The notes: generated by a model not told the origin, from the sequence alone. Positions 29,899 to 39,658 are shown, counted from the first letter of the stretch. The stretch is 64,000 bases of DNA from Sulfurimicrobium sp963779055 (GCA_963779055.1 CAVZWN010000004.1:930001-994000); one strand, 5' to 3'. Numbers and translations: made by a program.

Positions 29899-30714
29899 TT
29901 ACTTCTGGCAGCATGGGCAATAAAAAGTGGCGCGCTGTCCCTGACGCAGCAGACGAACGGGATTGCCACACACACGACAGGTCTCTCCAGCACGTCCATA
30001 AACAAAATACTGCTGCTGGAAATACCCCGGCTTGCCGCTGCTGTCGACAAAATCCCGCAGGCTGCTGCCGCCTGCGGCAATCGCCTGTTCCAGCACTTCT
30101 TTCACAATCCGCGCCAGTTTGTCGCAACGCGCTCTTCCAAGCCGCGAAGCTGGAAGCGTGGGCCTGATTCCGGACCGGAACAGGGCCTCATTGGCGTAAA
30201 TATTGCCCACACCCACCACCAGATGGCCGTCCATCAGCGTCTGCTTGATATTGGTTTTCTTGCCGCGCGTAGCCCAGTAAAGCCAGGCGCCATCAAAATC
30301 GGCCGTCAGGGGCTCCACACCCAGTTTTGCCAGCAGAGGGTGACGCATTGGGTCAGTTTCTGTCCAGATCACGGCACCAAAACGACGCGGGTCGCGCAGG
30401 CGCATGCAAAAACCATTTTCCAGCACCAAATCGAAGTGGTCGTGTTTTTCCGGCGGCGTGGTGGCGGGCAGAATGCGCAGACTGCCGGACATGCCCAGAT
30501 GCAGGATCAGCCAACCCCGGCCGCAATCAAGCAGCAAATATTTGCCGCGCCGGGAAATACCGCCTATGACCAGCCCGGGCAGGGTCCCCGCCAGCTCCGG
30601 AACAACGGGGAAACGCAGGCGGGCATTGCGAACGATGACGGCCTTGATACGCTGACCACTCAGATGAGGGTCGAGGCCGCGACGGGAGGTTTCAACTTCC
30701 GGTAGTTCCGGCAT
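29899..30714 (-). CDS. mutM: Formamidopyrimidine-DNA glycosylase
   Basis: This 271-residue Fpg removes oxidised purines such as 8-oxoguanine. It has the catalytic N-terminus PELPEVE, the helix-two-turn-helix with GVGNIYANEALF, and a C-terminal zinc finger (CRVCGN then CPCC). It is full length. The Gld-type ABC genes lie upstream on the same strand, 18 bases away, and are probably not functionally linked. Confidence 0.97.
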   Translation of the reverse strand: MPELPEVETSRRGLDPHLSGQRIKAVIVRNARLRFPVVPELAGTLPGLVIGGISRRGKYLLLDCGRGWLILHLGMSGSLRILPATTPPEKHDHFDLVLENGFCMRLRDPRRFGAVIWTETDPMRHPLLAKLGVEPLTADFDGAWLYWATRGKKTNIKQTLMDGHLVVGVGNIYANEALFRSGIRPTLPASRLGRARCDKLARIVKEVLEQAIAAGGSSLRDFVDSSGKPGYFQQQYFVYGRAGETCRVCGNPVRLLRQGQRATFYCPCCQK

Positions 30715-30732
30715 TCTGAAATAAGGTCCGGG

Positions 30733-32085
30733 TTAGCTGTTATGCCGGCGACGCCAGACCAGAAAAGCGATCACAAAAAAGGACAAGGGCAGAACGAGAA
30801 GGAAACCCGATGCAAGCACCATCGCCCCCGTTTTGCCAATATTCAGCGTCGCATCCAGCGTACTTTTGGGCTGGATGGAAATCAGCTTTGCATCCCCCGC
30901 CAGCCAGTTGAACAGGTTGATGCCGAGATCGAGATTGCCGGCATTGCCAAGAGTCGCATTGGCCAGAAAATCTCCGCTGCCGATCACGGCCACACGCTGC
31001 CTGAGATCGTCGCGCTCCCGCTCCAGCGCCCAGCCGATCACCACCGGCCCTGGAACATCCTGGCCCTCGTTGAACGTAGCCCGCTCATCCGCTACGCCAT
31101 TCTCTACCCAGGCGCGGGCAGAGCTCTCGATCAACGGCGTCACATGCCAGGCCGGATCATCATTCATGCCCACGGCCCGGGCATGAGGATAGAGTGTGAC
31201 GAGGTCGAACTGCGCGGTCACCGCATGCGGCCCGTACTGTGCAGCCACCGCCGTTGCCAGCGCAAACCCGGCTTCACGTGCGGCGGGGTCGACCACTACG
31301 CCCGGCGTCAGCACCAGGCCCAGCGCTTCGGCGATGGGCTGCAAATCCTGCAGCGGGCCAGGCTCCAGCAGCCATAGCAGGCTACCGCCACGCGCAAGGT
31401 AGCGCCTGATCTTGTCTACTTCGCCTTGCGGAACGGGTGTGCGCGGCTGGGTGAGCAGCAGCACACTAACTTCGGCAGGCACTTCCGCCACCAGCGCAAG
31501 GCTCGATGCGGCGCTGCGGAACCCCTTGTAGGCCAGCTGGCGCCCGAACCCCCCCAGATCATGCGGTGAACCGCCATCCAGCCGGCGCTCGCCATGCCCG
31601 CTCACGCTCATGACCAGCCGCTCATGACCCCGGGCAAGACGCATCAGGGTATTGGTGAAGTCCTGTTCGTTCAGCGTCGTAAGGTGTTCGCTGCGCTCGC
31701 CGTAACTCAGCACCATTTCTCCATTGACGCGCACCCCTGCCTTGCGCGCCTGTTCTGACTGAGTCAGCGGATCGACAAAACCCAGTTTGATATCCGATTT
31801 GAGCCCCTGATAGCGGGCAACAAAATCACGAATGGGCCGCCGCAGGTCGCCAAGCTGCGCATCCTGCAAAGTGGCATAGGCAGTGATGCTCACTACTCCC
31901 GGCATCTCGCGCAGCACGTTGCTGCTGGCCTGGCTCAGCGTATGACGCCCATTCTGGGTGACATCCCGCTGCCAGTCGTAACGCTGGGAAAGCACACCTG
32001 CAGCACTCACGATAACCATCAGCATCAGCGCATAAATCCGGGGGTGGCGACGCAGCCAGAATTGGAGTTGAGAAAATATTTTCAT
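30733..32085 (-). CDS. Gld/DUF4350-type ABC exporter auxiliary protein
   Basis: This 450-residue protein has an N-terminal transmembrane helix (about 17-34), a large extracytoplasmic GldG-like domain and a C-terminal transmembrane helix (about 420-443). It follows the matching permease and ATPase genes, so it is the third component of a Gld-type ABC system. In Bacteroidetes homologues act in gliding, but the family is widespread and the substrate here is unknown. Confidence 0.82.
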   Translation of the reverse strand: MKIFSQLQFWLRRHPRIYALMLMVIVSAAGVLSQRYDWQRDVTQNGRHTLSQASSNVLREMPGVVSITAYATLQDAQLGDLRRPIRDFVARYQGLKSDIKLGFVDPLTQSEQARKAGVRVNGEMVLSYGERSEHLTTLNEQDFTNTLMRLARGHERLVMSVSGHGERRLDGGSPHDLGGFGRQLAYKGFRSAASSLALVAEVPAEVSVLLLTQPRTPVPQGEVDKIRRYLARGGSLLWLLEPGPLQDLQPIAEALGLVLTPGVVVDPAAREAGFALATAVAAQYGPHAVTAQFDLVTLYPHARAVGMNDDPAWHVTPLIESSARAWVENGVADERATFNEGQDVPGPVVIGWALERERDDLRQRVAVIGSGDFLANATLGNAGNLDLGINLFNWLAGDAKLISIQPKSTLDATLNIGKTGAMVLASGFLLVLPLSFFVIAFLVWRRRHNS

Positions 32086-32090
32086 GGAAT

Positions 32091-32831
32091 TCAGCCGCGC
32101 ACCCGATCCCGGTCAAGCCGGCGCACCGCCAGCATCAGGAAAGTAGCTGTGAACAGCAGAAAATAGGCCACATCGGCACTATTCAGAAAGCCCCGGCTAA
32201 TGCGCTCGAAATGCCACAGCAGCGACAGCGCATGCCAGGCGCCCAGATCCTTTGAAACGACATCCAGCAGCCACAAACCGAGAGAGGCGCCGATACCGCT
32301 AATGGCAGCCACGGCGGGGTGTGCGGTAAGACAGGAAAAATACAGGCCGAGCGCGGCAAGACAGGCTGCCAGCAACACAATGCCTGTCAGGTTGGCGAGC
32401 AGCAGGCCCATATCGAGCTGCCCGCCGACGCGGAGCGAAAGCGCCATGAGCGTGGTCAGCATCACGACCAGACAGAGAAAAACCCACAGCCCGAGAAACT
32501 TGCCCAGCACGATATCCGCGAGTGAAACCGGGGCGGAAAGCAGCAGAGGCAAGGTCTGGCTGCGGCGCTCTTCAGCAACCAGCCGCATGGCGAGGATGGG
32601 CGTCACCACCAGCAGCAGCATGGCTGCCGCCCAGAACAGGGGCGCCGCCACCATTTCAGTCACTCCCGGCGGGTTGGCAAGCAGTGCCAGTTGCGCCTGC
32701 ACGCCGAGAAAAGCATCGACCTGGTTGAGAAACAGCCACGCCAGTCCTCCCTGCAACACGCCCAGCGTAATCCAGGCAAGCGGCGAGCTGAACAGCGTCC
32801 TGAGTTCTTTGGCTGCAATGGTAAAAATCAT
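32091..32831 (-). CDS. ABC transporter permease (GldF/NosY-like)
   Basis: This 246-residue ABC-2 type permease has about six hydrophobic segments. The conserved VAEERRSQTLPLLLSAPVS loop after the second helix is typical of the GldF/NosY family. It overlaps the ATPase gene by four bases (ATGA) and is followed after five bases by the Gld-type auxiliary protein. Confidence 0.88.
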   Translation of the reverse strand: MIFTIAAKELRTLFSSPLAWITLGVLQGGLAWLFLNQVDAFLGVQAQLALLANPPGVTEMVAAPLFWAAAMLLLVVTPILAMRLVAEERRSQTLPLLLSAPVSLADIVLGKFLGLWVFLCLVVMLTTLMALSLRVGGQLDMGLLLANLTGIVLLAACLAALGLYFSCLTAHPAVAAISGIGASLGLWLLDVVSKDLGAWHALSLLWHFERISRGFLNSADVAYFLLFTATFLMLAVRRLDRDRVRG

Positions 32832-33568
32832 GCTGCCTCCGGCCGGGTCAGATGGACGAAACAGTCTTCCAGGCTACTGCCAGTGCACTGTTCCCGCAAA
32901 TCTTCTGCCCGGCCGCTGAAGACCGCCCGGCCCTGACGCAGGATCAACACCCGGTTGCAGAGCGCTTCGGCTTCAGGCAGAAAATGAGTGGAAAGAATAA
33001 CGCTATGGGCGCGGCCCAGTTCCGTGATCAAGTCACGAATTTCGCGAATCTGCAGCGGATCCAGTCCTGCTGTCGGCTCATCCAGAACGATTACGGCAGG
33101 CGCATGGACGATCGCCTGGGCAAACCCCGCCCGCTGCCGGTAACCCTTGGACAGATTGCCAATCACGCGGTTCGCCACTCCAGCCAGATCACAGCGTTGC
33201 AGGGCCTGTATCACTGCGGCGCCCACGCCGGATTCCGGCACACGGTGCAAACGTGCCGCCAGATGCAGATATTCGCTCACCGTCATTTCCTGATACAGAG
33301 GCGGCACTTCCGGCAGGTAGCCAAGGTGCATTTTTGCCGCTACCGGCTCTTCATGCAGGTCCACGCCGCAAATTTCAACGCTGCCGGTATCGGGTGCCAG
33401 ATTGCCGGTCAAAATCCGCATGGTGGTCGATTTTCCCGCACCGTTTGGTCCGAGCAGGCCCAGCACCTCGCCCGGATGCAATTCCAGATCAAGCGCTTCC
33501 AGCGCCATGTGCCTGCCATAGCGGCGGCTCAGATTGCGGGCACGGAGGGAAGGCAGCATTTCAGCCAT
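32828..33568 (-). CDS. ABC transporter ATP-binding protein (GldA-like)
   Basis: This 246-residue ATPase has Walker A GLLGPNGAGKST, the signature LSKGYRQR, Walker B VIVLDEPTAGLD and the switch histidine segment ILSTHFL. It is first in a three-gene minus-strand operon, ATPase-permease-auxiliary. Confidence 0.93.
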   Translation of the reverse strand: MAEMLPSLRARNLSRRYGRHMALEALDLELHPGEVLGLLGPNGAGKSTTMRILTGNLAPDTGSVEICGVDLHEEPVAAKMHLGYLPEVPPLYQEMTVSEYLHLAARLHRVPESGVGAAVIQALQRCDLAGVANRVIGNLSKGYRQRAGFAQAIVHAPAVIVLDEPTAGLDPLQIREIRDLITELGRAHSVILSTHFLPEAEALCNRVLILRQGRAVFSGRAEDLREQCTGSSLEDCFVHLTRPEAA

Positions 33569-33648
33569 GAGTTTCAGAGTAGCCAGTTCAAAGGGTTGTG
33601 CCTATACTTGGCAGGCACTCATTATACTTGAGACACCGAGCTCACAAG

Positions 33649-35373
33649 ATGCCTACCCCGAAACTCAAATCTGCATTATTCACCTCCTCTCTGCTGGCGC
33701 TGGCGGCGTGCGCGCCAATGCAGGCCAAACCACCGGCCGCTCCGGTGGAACAAATCCAGGCAGAAGAGAAAAAACCGCCCCTTCCCAATCTGGAATTGAC
33801 GTCGCAGTCGCTTTATCAGTACCTGATAGGCGAAGTGGCATTGCAGCGCGGCCAGCCGGAGCTGGCCGCTGAAGCACTGCTGGATCTGGCAAAACAGACC
33901 CAGGATCCCCGCCTGGCAAAGCGCGCAACGGAAACCGCCATTCAGGGCCGGCAAGCCGCACAGGCCGGCGATGCCGCAACGCTGTGGCAAACCCTCGACC
34001 CGGACTCTTCCCAGGCCACCCAGGCAGCGGCCGCGCTGCTGATCAACAGCGGCCGCCTGAACGAAGCGCGCCCCCACCTTGAAAAACTGATTGCCGCCGA
34101 GGGAGAAAGCCGCGCTGCCGCGTTTCTCCACCTGAACCAGATGCTGGCACGGCAGCCCGACCGTGAGGCCGTACTGGCGCTGGTACAGGAGCTTGCCAAA
34201 CCCTACCTGGGAAGCGCCGAGGCACATTTTGCGATTGCCCAGGCAGCGTGGAGCGCCGGAAAGCGCCAGGAAGCGGTTGCCGAATTGCGGCAGGCCGAGC
34301 GCCTGCGCCCCGGCTGGGAGCCTGCGGCCATGTTCCACGGGCAGGCATTGCAGCAGGTTTCTGCCAGCGACGCCCTGGAATACTACCGTGCGTTTCTGAA
34401 CGAGCACCCGAAGTCTATTGAGGTACGCCTCGCCTACGCCCGCCTGCTGGTAAGCGAAAAATCCTACCCGCAGGCCCGCGCCGAGTTCCAGCGCGTGCTG
34501 GAAGCTGCGCCCAACAATGCTGAAATCGCTTTTGCAGTTGGGTTGCTCGCCCTGCAGGCTTCCGACCTCGATGTGGCCGAAACCTATCTGAAACAGGCGC
34601 TTGGTGCAGGGTACAAGGATGAGGACCTGGCCCATTTCTACCTCGGACAGATTGCAGATGAACGCAAGCAACTGGAACAGGCCGCCGAGTGGTTCGCGCG
34701 TGTAGGCCCCGGGGAGCATTACCTTAACGCACAGATTCGCTATGCCGGCATCCTGGCGAAACAGGGCAAGCTGGATATGGCGCGCACCCACCTGCAGCAG
34801 ATTCAGCCCCAGGACATCGCACAGAAAACCTTGCTGATCCAGGCCGAGGCGCAATTGCTGCGCGAAGCAAAACAGCATCAGGAAGCCTTCGAGGTGCTGG
34901 GAAAGGGGCTGGAAAAACTGCCCAATCAGCCCGAACTGCTATACGACCACGCCATGGCTGCCGAAAAGCTCAACCTGCTGGATGTGATGGAAAAAGACCT
35001 GCGCCAGCTGATTCAGCTCAAGCCCGACAATGCCCACGCCTATAACGCCCTTGGCTACTCCTTCGCGGAACGCGGCATTCGTCTCGAAGAGGCACTGCAA
35101 CTGACAGAAAAAGCGCTCTCCCTGGCCCCCAACGACCCCCTCATCATGGACAGCCTGGGCTGGGCGCATTACCGCCTGGGCGCTTATGACAAGGCATCCG
35201 AATGGCTGAAAAAAGCGTACGCTCTGCGTCAGGATCCTGAAATTGCAGCCCACCTCGGCGAGGTGCTGTGGGTCCAGGGGCAACGCGACGAGGCACGCAA
35301 GGTATGGCAATCCGCCCTGAAACTGGCCCCCGGGAGTGATGCGCTGCGCAATGTCATGCAGAAATTCAAGTAG
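33649..35373 (+). CDS. Tetratricopeptide-repeat lipoprotein
   Basis: This 574-residue protein has a lipoprotein signal (lipobox LAAC, cysteine near residue 21) followed by many TPR helices across almost the full length (for example AHYRLGAYDKASEWLKKAY near the end). The position directly upstream of lolB and ispE is conserved in betaproteobacteria. I chose ATG 33649; an in-frame start at 33598 lies in the promoter region. It is probably an outer-membrane scaffold; no partner is evident. Confidence 0.85.
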   Translation: MPTPKLKSALFTSSLLALAACAPMQAKPPAAPVEQIQAEEKKPPLPNLELTSQSLYQYLIGEVALQRGQPELAAEALLDLAKQTQDPRLAKRATETAIQGRQAAQAGDAATLWQTLDPDSSQATQAAAALLINSGRLNEARPHLEKLIAAEGESRAAAFLHLNQMLARQPDREAVLALVQELAKPYLGSAEAHFAIAQAAWSAGKRQEAVAELRQAERLRPGWEPAAMFHGQALQQVSASDALEYYRAFLNEHPKSIEVRLAYARLLVSEKSYPQARAEFQRVLEAAPNNAEIAFAVGLLALQASDLDVAETYLKQALGAGYKDEDLAHFYLGQIADERKQLEQAAEWFARVGPGEHYLNAQIRYAGILAKQGKLDMARTHLQQIQPQDIAQKTLLIQAEAQLLREAKQHQEAFEVLGKGLEKLPNQPELLYDHAMAAEKLNLLDVMEKDLRQLIQLKPDNAHAYNALGYSFAERGIRLEEALQLTEKALSLAPNDPLIMDSLGWAHYRLGAYDKASEWLKKAYALRQDPEIAAHLGEVLWVQGQRDEARKVWQSALKLAPGSDALRNVMQKFK

Positions 35374-35380
35374 CAGCTTC

Positions 35381-35953
35381 ATGGCCAGGCTGAGCTTTTT
35401 CCTGGGACTGCTGGGCTTGCTTCTACTGGGCGGCTGCGCAACGCCTCCCCTCAAGCTTCCCGCCATGACAGCAACACAAGCCGCTCCGGAAACATTTCTG
35501 CTGAATGGCCGGATTGGCGTGCGTCATGACGGGCAGGGGTTTTCCGGCAACCTGAGCTGGCGGCACCATGCGAATGAAGACGAGATTCAGCTCCGCTCCC
35601 CGCTCGGGCAGACGGTGGCACGCATTCAGCGCAAGGCTGGAATCGTGACGCTGGATACCCCGGATGGCCATTACACTGCGCAGAGCCCGGCCGAGCTGAC
35701 CGAACAAGTGCTGGGCTGGCGCCTGCCGCTGGATGGCATGCAATACTGGGTACTCGCCCGCCCGTCGCCCGACAGCACAGCCGAAAGCGAACGCGATGAG
35801 GGCATGCGCATTACCCGGCTGCGCCAGCAAGAGTGGGAGATCGAATACCTGGATTACCGCATGGAAGGAAATTACGTCCTGCCTTCCCGGATCGTGATGC
35901 GTAATGGCACGCTGGAACTCAAGCTGATAGCAGACAGCTGGGAACTGCCATGA
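35381..35953 (+). CDS. lolB: Outer membrane lipoprotein receptor LolB
   Basis: This 190-residue lipoprotein accepts lipoproteins from LolA at the outer membrane. The lipobox is LLLGGC (cysteine near residue 20), followed by a LolA/B beta fold with LNGRIGVRHDGQGFSGNLSW. I chose ATG 35381, which gives a normal signal peptide. Genes run TPR-lolB-ispE, and the lolB stop overlaps the ispE start by four bases. Confidence 0.9.
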   Translation: MARLSFFLGLLGLLLLGGCATPPLKLPAMTATQAAPETFLLNGRIGVRHDGQGFSGNLSWRHHANEDEIQLRSPLGQTVARIQRKAGIVTLDTPDGHYTAQSPAELTEQVLGWRLPLDGMQYWVLARPSPDSTAESERDEGMRITRLRQQEWEIEYLDYRMEGNYVLPSRIVMRNGTLELKLIADSWELP

Positions 35954-36792
35954 GCGGCAGCGACATCACTTACCCCGCTCCGGCCAAACTCAACCTGTTC
36001 CTTCACGTGGTGGGACGGCGCCCGGATGGATACCACCTGTTGCAAAGCGTGTTCCGCTTCATCGACTACGGAGACAGCCTGCGCTTCAGGGTGCGCGATG
36101 ATGGGCGGATAATACGCAGCACCGGACTCGTCGGCGTCCCTCCGGAAAAAGACCTGGTGGTGCGCGCTGCGCGCCTGCTGCAGGAACACTGCGGCTGCAC
36201 ACTGGGCGTTGAAATCGCAGTGGAAAAACACCTGCCGATGGGTGGCGGCCTGGGCGGCGGCAGCTCTGACGCAGCCACCACCCTGCTGGCCCTGAACCGC
36301 CTGTGGAATCTCAAGCTCGCGCGCGCAGAATTGCAGCAACTGGGCCTGCAACTGGGCGCCGACGTTCCGGTATTCATCTTCGGTGAAAGCGCTTTTGCCG
36401 AAGGGATAGGCGAGCGGTTACAGCCCATCCATCTGCCAGCCGCCTGGTATGTCGTGCTGGTCCCGCCCGTTTCGGTGCCGACGGCAGAGATTTTTGCTGC
36501 GCCGGAATTGACACGAAACACGACTTCGATCAAAATACCGCTCCTCCTGACAGCCGATTTGCGTAACGATTTACAAGCGGTTGTTTGCGAGAGGTATCCC
36601 AAGGTGGCTGAGTATCTGGACTGGCTTGATCAGTATGGAGCCGCCAGGATGACGGGATCTGGCGCGTGCGTCTTCGCCGAGTTCGGCTCTGAAGACGAAG
36701 CAAACCAGGTGCTGGCGCGCAAACCTGCAGAGTGGCAGGGTTTTATGGCGCGAGGCATGGACCGGCATCCGTTAAGGGATTATGCAGACTAG
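35950..36792 (+). CDS. ispE: 4-diphosphocytidyl-2-C-methyl-D-erythritol kinase
   Basis: This 280-residue GHMP kinase of the MEP isoprenoid pathway starts with the PAPAKLNLFLHV segment, has the ATP loop PMGGGLGGGSSDAA, and ends with the motif MTGSGACVFAEF. It overlaps lolB by four bases. The tRNA-Gln gene follows after six bases. Confidence 0.96.
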   Translation: MSGSDITYPAPAKLNLFLHVVGRRPDGYHLLQSVFRFIDYGDSLRFRVRDDGRIIRSTGLVGVPPEKDLVVRAARLLQEHCGCTLGVEIAVEKHLPMGGGLGGGSSDAATTLLALNRLWNLKLARAELQQLGLQLGADVPVFIFGESAFAEGIGERLQPIHLPAAWYVVLVPPVSVPTAEIFAAPELTRNTTSIKIPLLLTADLRNDLQAVVCERYPKVAEYLDWLDQYGAARMTGSGACVFAEFGSEDEANQVLARKPAEWQGFMARGMDRHPLRDYAD

Positions 36793-36798
36793 ATTTTT

Positions 36799-36873
36799 TG
36801 GGGAGTCGCCAAGTGGTAAGGCACCGGATTTTGATTCCGGCATTCGTAGGTTCGATCCCTACCTCCCCAGCCA
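36799..36873 (+). tRNA. glnQ: tRNA-Gln (anticodon TTG)
   Basis: This 75-base tRNA starts TGGGGAGTCGCCAAG and ends with encoded CCA. The anticodon loop TTTTGAT gives TTG. It lies in the conserved ispE-tRNA-Gln-prs order seen in beta- and gammaproteobacteria. Confidence 0.97.
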
Positions 36874-36879
36874 AATTCC

Positions 36880-36917
36880 AGGGGCGGGCATTCAAAACCC
36901 CGCCCCTTTGTTTTTTT
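36880..36917 (+). terminator. Intrinsic terminator after tRNA-Gln
   Basis: The arms GGGGCGGG (36881-36888) and CCCGCCCC (36898-36905) are followed by TTTGTTTTTTT. It lies between tRNA-Gln and prs. Confidence 0.85.
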
Positions 36918-36938
36918 ATTCGCTGAGATAGGCACCTC

Positions 36939-37889
36939 ATGGCGTACGGCAGCATGATGGTTTTTACCGGCAACGCCAATCCACGGCTTGCCGAAGAAGT
37001 GGTGAAGCACCTCAACATTCACCTGGGGCGCGCAGTCGTCGGGCGCTTCTCGGATGGTGAGGTGATGGTTGAATTGCTTGAAAACGTACGCGGCAGGGAC
37101 GTTTTCGTACTGCAATCCACCTGCATGCCAACCAACGACACACTGATGGAAGTGATGGTCATGGTGGACGCGCTGAAGCGCGCCTCCGCCGGACGCATTA
37201 CTGCCGCCATTCCTTACCTTGGTTATGCCCGCCAGGATCGCCGTCCGCGCTCCGCTCGCGTGGCCATCACCGCCAAGGTCGTGGCAAACATGCTGCAGAG
37301 CGTGGGTGTTGACCGGCTGTTGACCATGGATCTGCATTCCGATCAGATTCAGGGCTTCTTCGACATCCCGGTGGACAATGTTTATTCCGCCCCCATCCTG
37401 CTGGGCGACATCTGGAAGCATGACCACAAGAACCTGATGGTGGTTTCGCCGGACGTAGGCGGCGTGGTGCGTGCACGCGCCCTGGCCAAGCGCCTGGAAT
37501 CGGATCTGGCGATCATCGATAAACGCCGCCCCAAGCCCAATGTGGCCAAGGTGATGCACATCATCGGCGACGTATCGGGCCGCACCTGCATCCTGATGGA
37601 CGACCTGGTGGATACTGCCAACACCCTGTGCGAAGCAGCCGCTGCGCTCAAGGAGCACGGTGCAGAGCGGGTACTGGCTTACTGTACTCACCCGGTACTG
37701 TCCGGCAGCGCGGTCGAGCGGGTGATGAATTCCCATCTCGACGAACTGGTGGTGACCGACACCATCCCGCTGCGCGAAGAAGCCAGGAATTGCGGCCGTA
37801 TCCGCCAGCTTTCGGTCGCCGAACTGATGGCCGAGACAATACGCAGAATCAGCAACGAGGACTCAGTCAGTTCCTTGTTCATGGAATAG
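36939..37889 (+). CDS. prs: Ribose-phosphate pyrophosphokinase
   Basis: This 316-residue PRPP synthetase has the ATP loop segment RDVFVLQST, the DLHSDQIQGFF metal site and the PRPP-binding loop ILMDDLVDTANT. It supplies PRPP to purine, pyrimidine and amino-acid synthesis. ATG 36939 is the first plausible start; rplY follows, as in many betaproteobacteria. Confidence 0.97.
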   Translation: MAYGSMMVFTGNANPRLAEEVVKHLNIHLGRAVVGRFSDGEVMVELLENVRGRDVFVLQSTCMPTNDTLMEVMVMVDALKRASAGRITAAIPYLGYARQDRRPRSARVAITAKVVANMLQSVGVDRLLTMDLHSDQIQGFFDIPVDNVYSAPILLGDIWKHDHKNLMVVSPDVGGVVRARALAKRLESDLAIIDKRRPKPNVAKVMHIIGDVSGRTCILMDDLVDTANTLCEAAAALKEHGAERVLAYCTHPVLSGSAVERVMNSHLDELVVTDTIPLREEARNCGRIRQLSVAELMAETIRRISNEDSVSSLFME

Positions 37890-37926
37890 CGGGCAAGCCG
37901 GATCAACCGGTTTGCATGCTTGCAAC

Positions 37927-37951
37927 ACCACCTGGTCGCGGGTGGTTTTTA
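37927..37951 (+). terminator. Weak intrinsic terminator between prs and rplY
   Basis: A six-base stem ACCACC/GGTGGT with an eight-base loop is followed by TTTTTAG. It may set the ratio between prs and rplY. Confidence 0.6.
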
Positions 37952-37971
37952 GTTAACCTTGGAGTAATACA

Positions 37972-38598
37972 ATGACTATTGAATTTAACGCAACCTTGCG
38001 CACGGTGCAGGGAACGGGTGCGAGCCGCCGTCTCCGCCATGCTGGCAAAACCCCTGCCATCGTCTATGGCAGCGGCGAAGAAGTCGTCGTGATCGAGCTG
38101 GATCACAATGAAATCTATCACGCACTGCGTCATGAGAGCTTCCACTCTTCCATTCTCACCATGAACCTGAATTCCAAGAAGGAAAAGGTTCTGCTGCGCG
38201 ATTACCAGATGCACCCCTTCAAGCAACTGGTGTTGCATGTGGATTTCCAGCGCGTCAACGCAAAGCAGAAGATTCACATGAAAGTGCCATTCCACTTCAT
38301 CAATGAAGATATCGCACCGGGCGTGAAACTGACTGGCAGCTCCGTGAATCACATCATGACCGAAGCAGACGTAAACTGCCTGCCCAAGGATCTTCCAGAG
38401 TTCATCGAAGTGGACCTGTCCAACCTGGCTGCTGGCCACTCCATCCACATGTCCGAAGTCAAACTGCCCAAGGGCGTGGAATTCGCGCAACTGGCGCACG
38501 GTGACGATGCCGCAGTTGTAGCCATTCCAACCCCACGCGGTGGCGGCGCAACTGAGGAAGCAGCAGCAGGCGAAGGCGAAGAAGAAGCCGCTTCCTGA
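37972..38598 (+). CDS. rplY: 50S ribosomal protein L25/general stress protein Ctc
   Basis: This 208-residue long-form bL25 (CTC/TL5 type) has an N-terminal 5S-rRNA-binding domain with GASRRLRHAGKTPAIVYG and a C-terminal beta domain. It ends in an acidic alanine-glutamate tail. A GGAG ribosome site precedes ATG 37972. Confidence 0.96.
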   Translation: MTIEFNATLRTVQGTGASRRLRHAGKTPAIVYGSGEEVVVIELDHNEIYHALRHESFHSSILTMNLNSKKEKVLLRDYQMHPFKQLVLHVDFQRVNAKQKIHMKVPFHFINEDIAPGVKLTGSSVNHIMTEADVNCLPKDLPEFIEVDLSNLAAGHSIHMSEVKLPKGVEFAQLAHGDDAAVVAIPTPRGGGATEEAAAGEGEEEAAS

Positions 38599-38626
38599 TC
38601 CATGCGCTTCTGGCGCTAAAAGCCGC

Positions 38627-38660
38627 AAAGCCCGTCAGTAATACATGACGGGCTTTTTTA
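38627..38660 (+). terminator. Intrinsic terminator after rplY
   Basis: The arms AAAGCCCGTC and GACGGGCTTT enclose a ten-base loop and are followed by a T tract. pth starts 20 bases later. Confidence 0.85.
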
Positions 38661-38679
38661 TTCATAAGGACGAAAACAG

Positions 38680-39279
38680 ATGCCGCCCATTCGGCTGATC
38701 GTAGGACTCGGCAACCCCGGCCGGGAATATGAAGACACCCGACACAATGCCGGTTTCTGGTGGGTCGATCGCATCGCGGCGGCTCGTGGCGCCGCCTCGT
38801 TTAACCAGGACAAGAAATTTCATGGCCTGGCAGCGCGTATTCACCTCGCCGGACATGAGACCTGGCTGCTGAAACCCGCCACATTCATGAACCGTAGCGG
38901 GCAGGCCGTGGGAGCGCTCTGTGCTTTCTATAAAATCACCCCGGAAGAAATTCTGGTGATACACGACGAGCTTGACCTGCCGCCAGGAGATATCCGCCTC
39001 AAGAAAGGCGGCGGCCATGGCGGGCACAACGGTCTGCGCGACATCATCGCGCATCTTGGCACACCCGGTTTCTGGCGCCTGCGCCTGGGCATCGGCCACC
39101 CTGGCGACAAATCCCAGGTATCGGATTTTGTGTTGCACCCTGCCGGGCGCGAGGAACAGGAACTGATCGATGCTGCCATCGCCAAAAGCCTGCCCCTTCT
39201 GCCACAACTGCTGGCGGGCGATTTTTCAGCTGCCATGCTCAAACTGCACACCAAGCCCCCAAAGCAGGACGCAACATAA
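38680..39279 (+). CDS. pth: Peptidyl-tRNA hydrolase
   Basis: This 199-residue enzyme releases tRNA from stalled peptidyl-tRNA. It has VGLGNPGREYEDTRHNAGF with the catalytic histidine-asparagine segment, LLKPATFMNRSG, and HDELDLPPG with the active-site aspartate. The rplY-pth order is conserved. Confidence 0.97.
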   Translation: MPPIRLIVGLGNPGREYEDTRHNAGFWWVDRIAAARGAASFNQDKKFHGLAARIHLAGHETWLLKPATFMNRSGQAVGALCAFYKITPEEILVIHDELDLPPGDIRLKKGGGHGGHNGLRDIIAHLGTPGFWRLRLGIGHPGDKSQVSDFVLHPAGREEQELIDAAIAKSLPLLPQLLAGDFSAAMLKLHTKPPKQDAT

Positions 39280-39373
39280 CAAACAATTCATCTTCTTTCT
39301 GTCAACCCTGATTCAGGCCACAACGTTAACTGCTCCATGGTGGATCGCCACCGGTCATTTAACGGAGGGTAAG

Positions 39374-39658
39374 ATGGGCAGCCTTAGTAATGAATCCTTT
39401 GATGTTTTCCTGGATTCCCTGAAAAAAGCCGGCATAGAAATCAGCAATGAACAGGAGTTGCGCGAGCGTCTCGCCGAAGCGCAATGGTGGCGCTATGCCT
39501 TCACCACCCTGGCCTCGAACGGACGGTCAATCGGCATCTGCTTTAAGGACAGCAAAGCCGAAAGCAACAAATCGGAAATCCACCGCACTTTCTCCGAATT
39601 CCAGTTTCCGGAAAATGCCGCTGCGATTTTCGACGCCAGCCTCAAGACCCAGCACTGA
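39374..39658 (+). CDS. Small hypothetical protein
   Basis: I do not recognise this 94-residue protein. It starts at ATG 39374 after a strong GGAGGGTAAG site and has no signal peptide or membrane segment. The N-terminal half is predicted helical and charged (EQELRERLAEAQWWRYAF). Its own ribosome site and a terminator 32 bases after the stop support a real gene between pth and the pseudouridine synthase. Confidence 0.65.
   Translation: MGSLSNESFDVFLDSLKKAGIEISNEQELRERLAEAQWWRYAFTTLASNGRSIGICFKDSKAESNKSEIHRTFSEFQFPENAAAIFDASLKTQH

Noticed and set aside
36743..37736. Long frame antisense to prs
   Set aside because: It covers tRNA-Gln and the terminator and mirrors the prs codons; no independent features.
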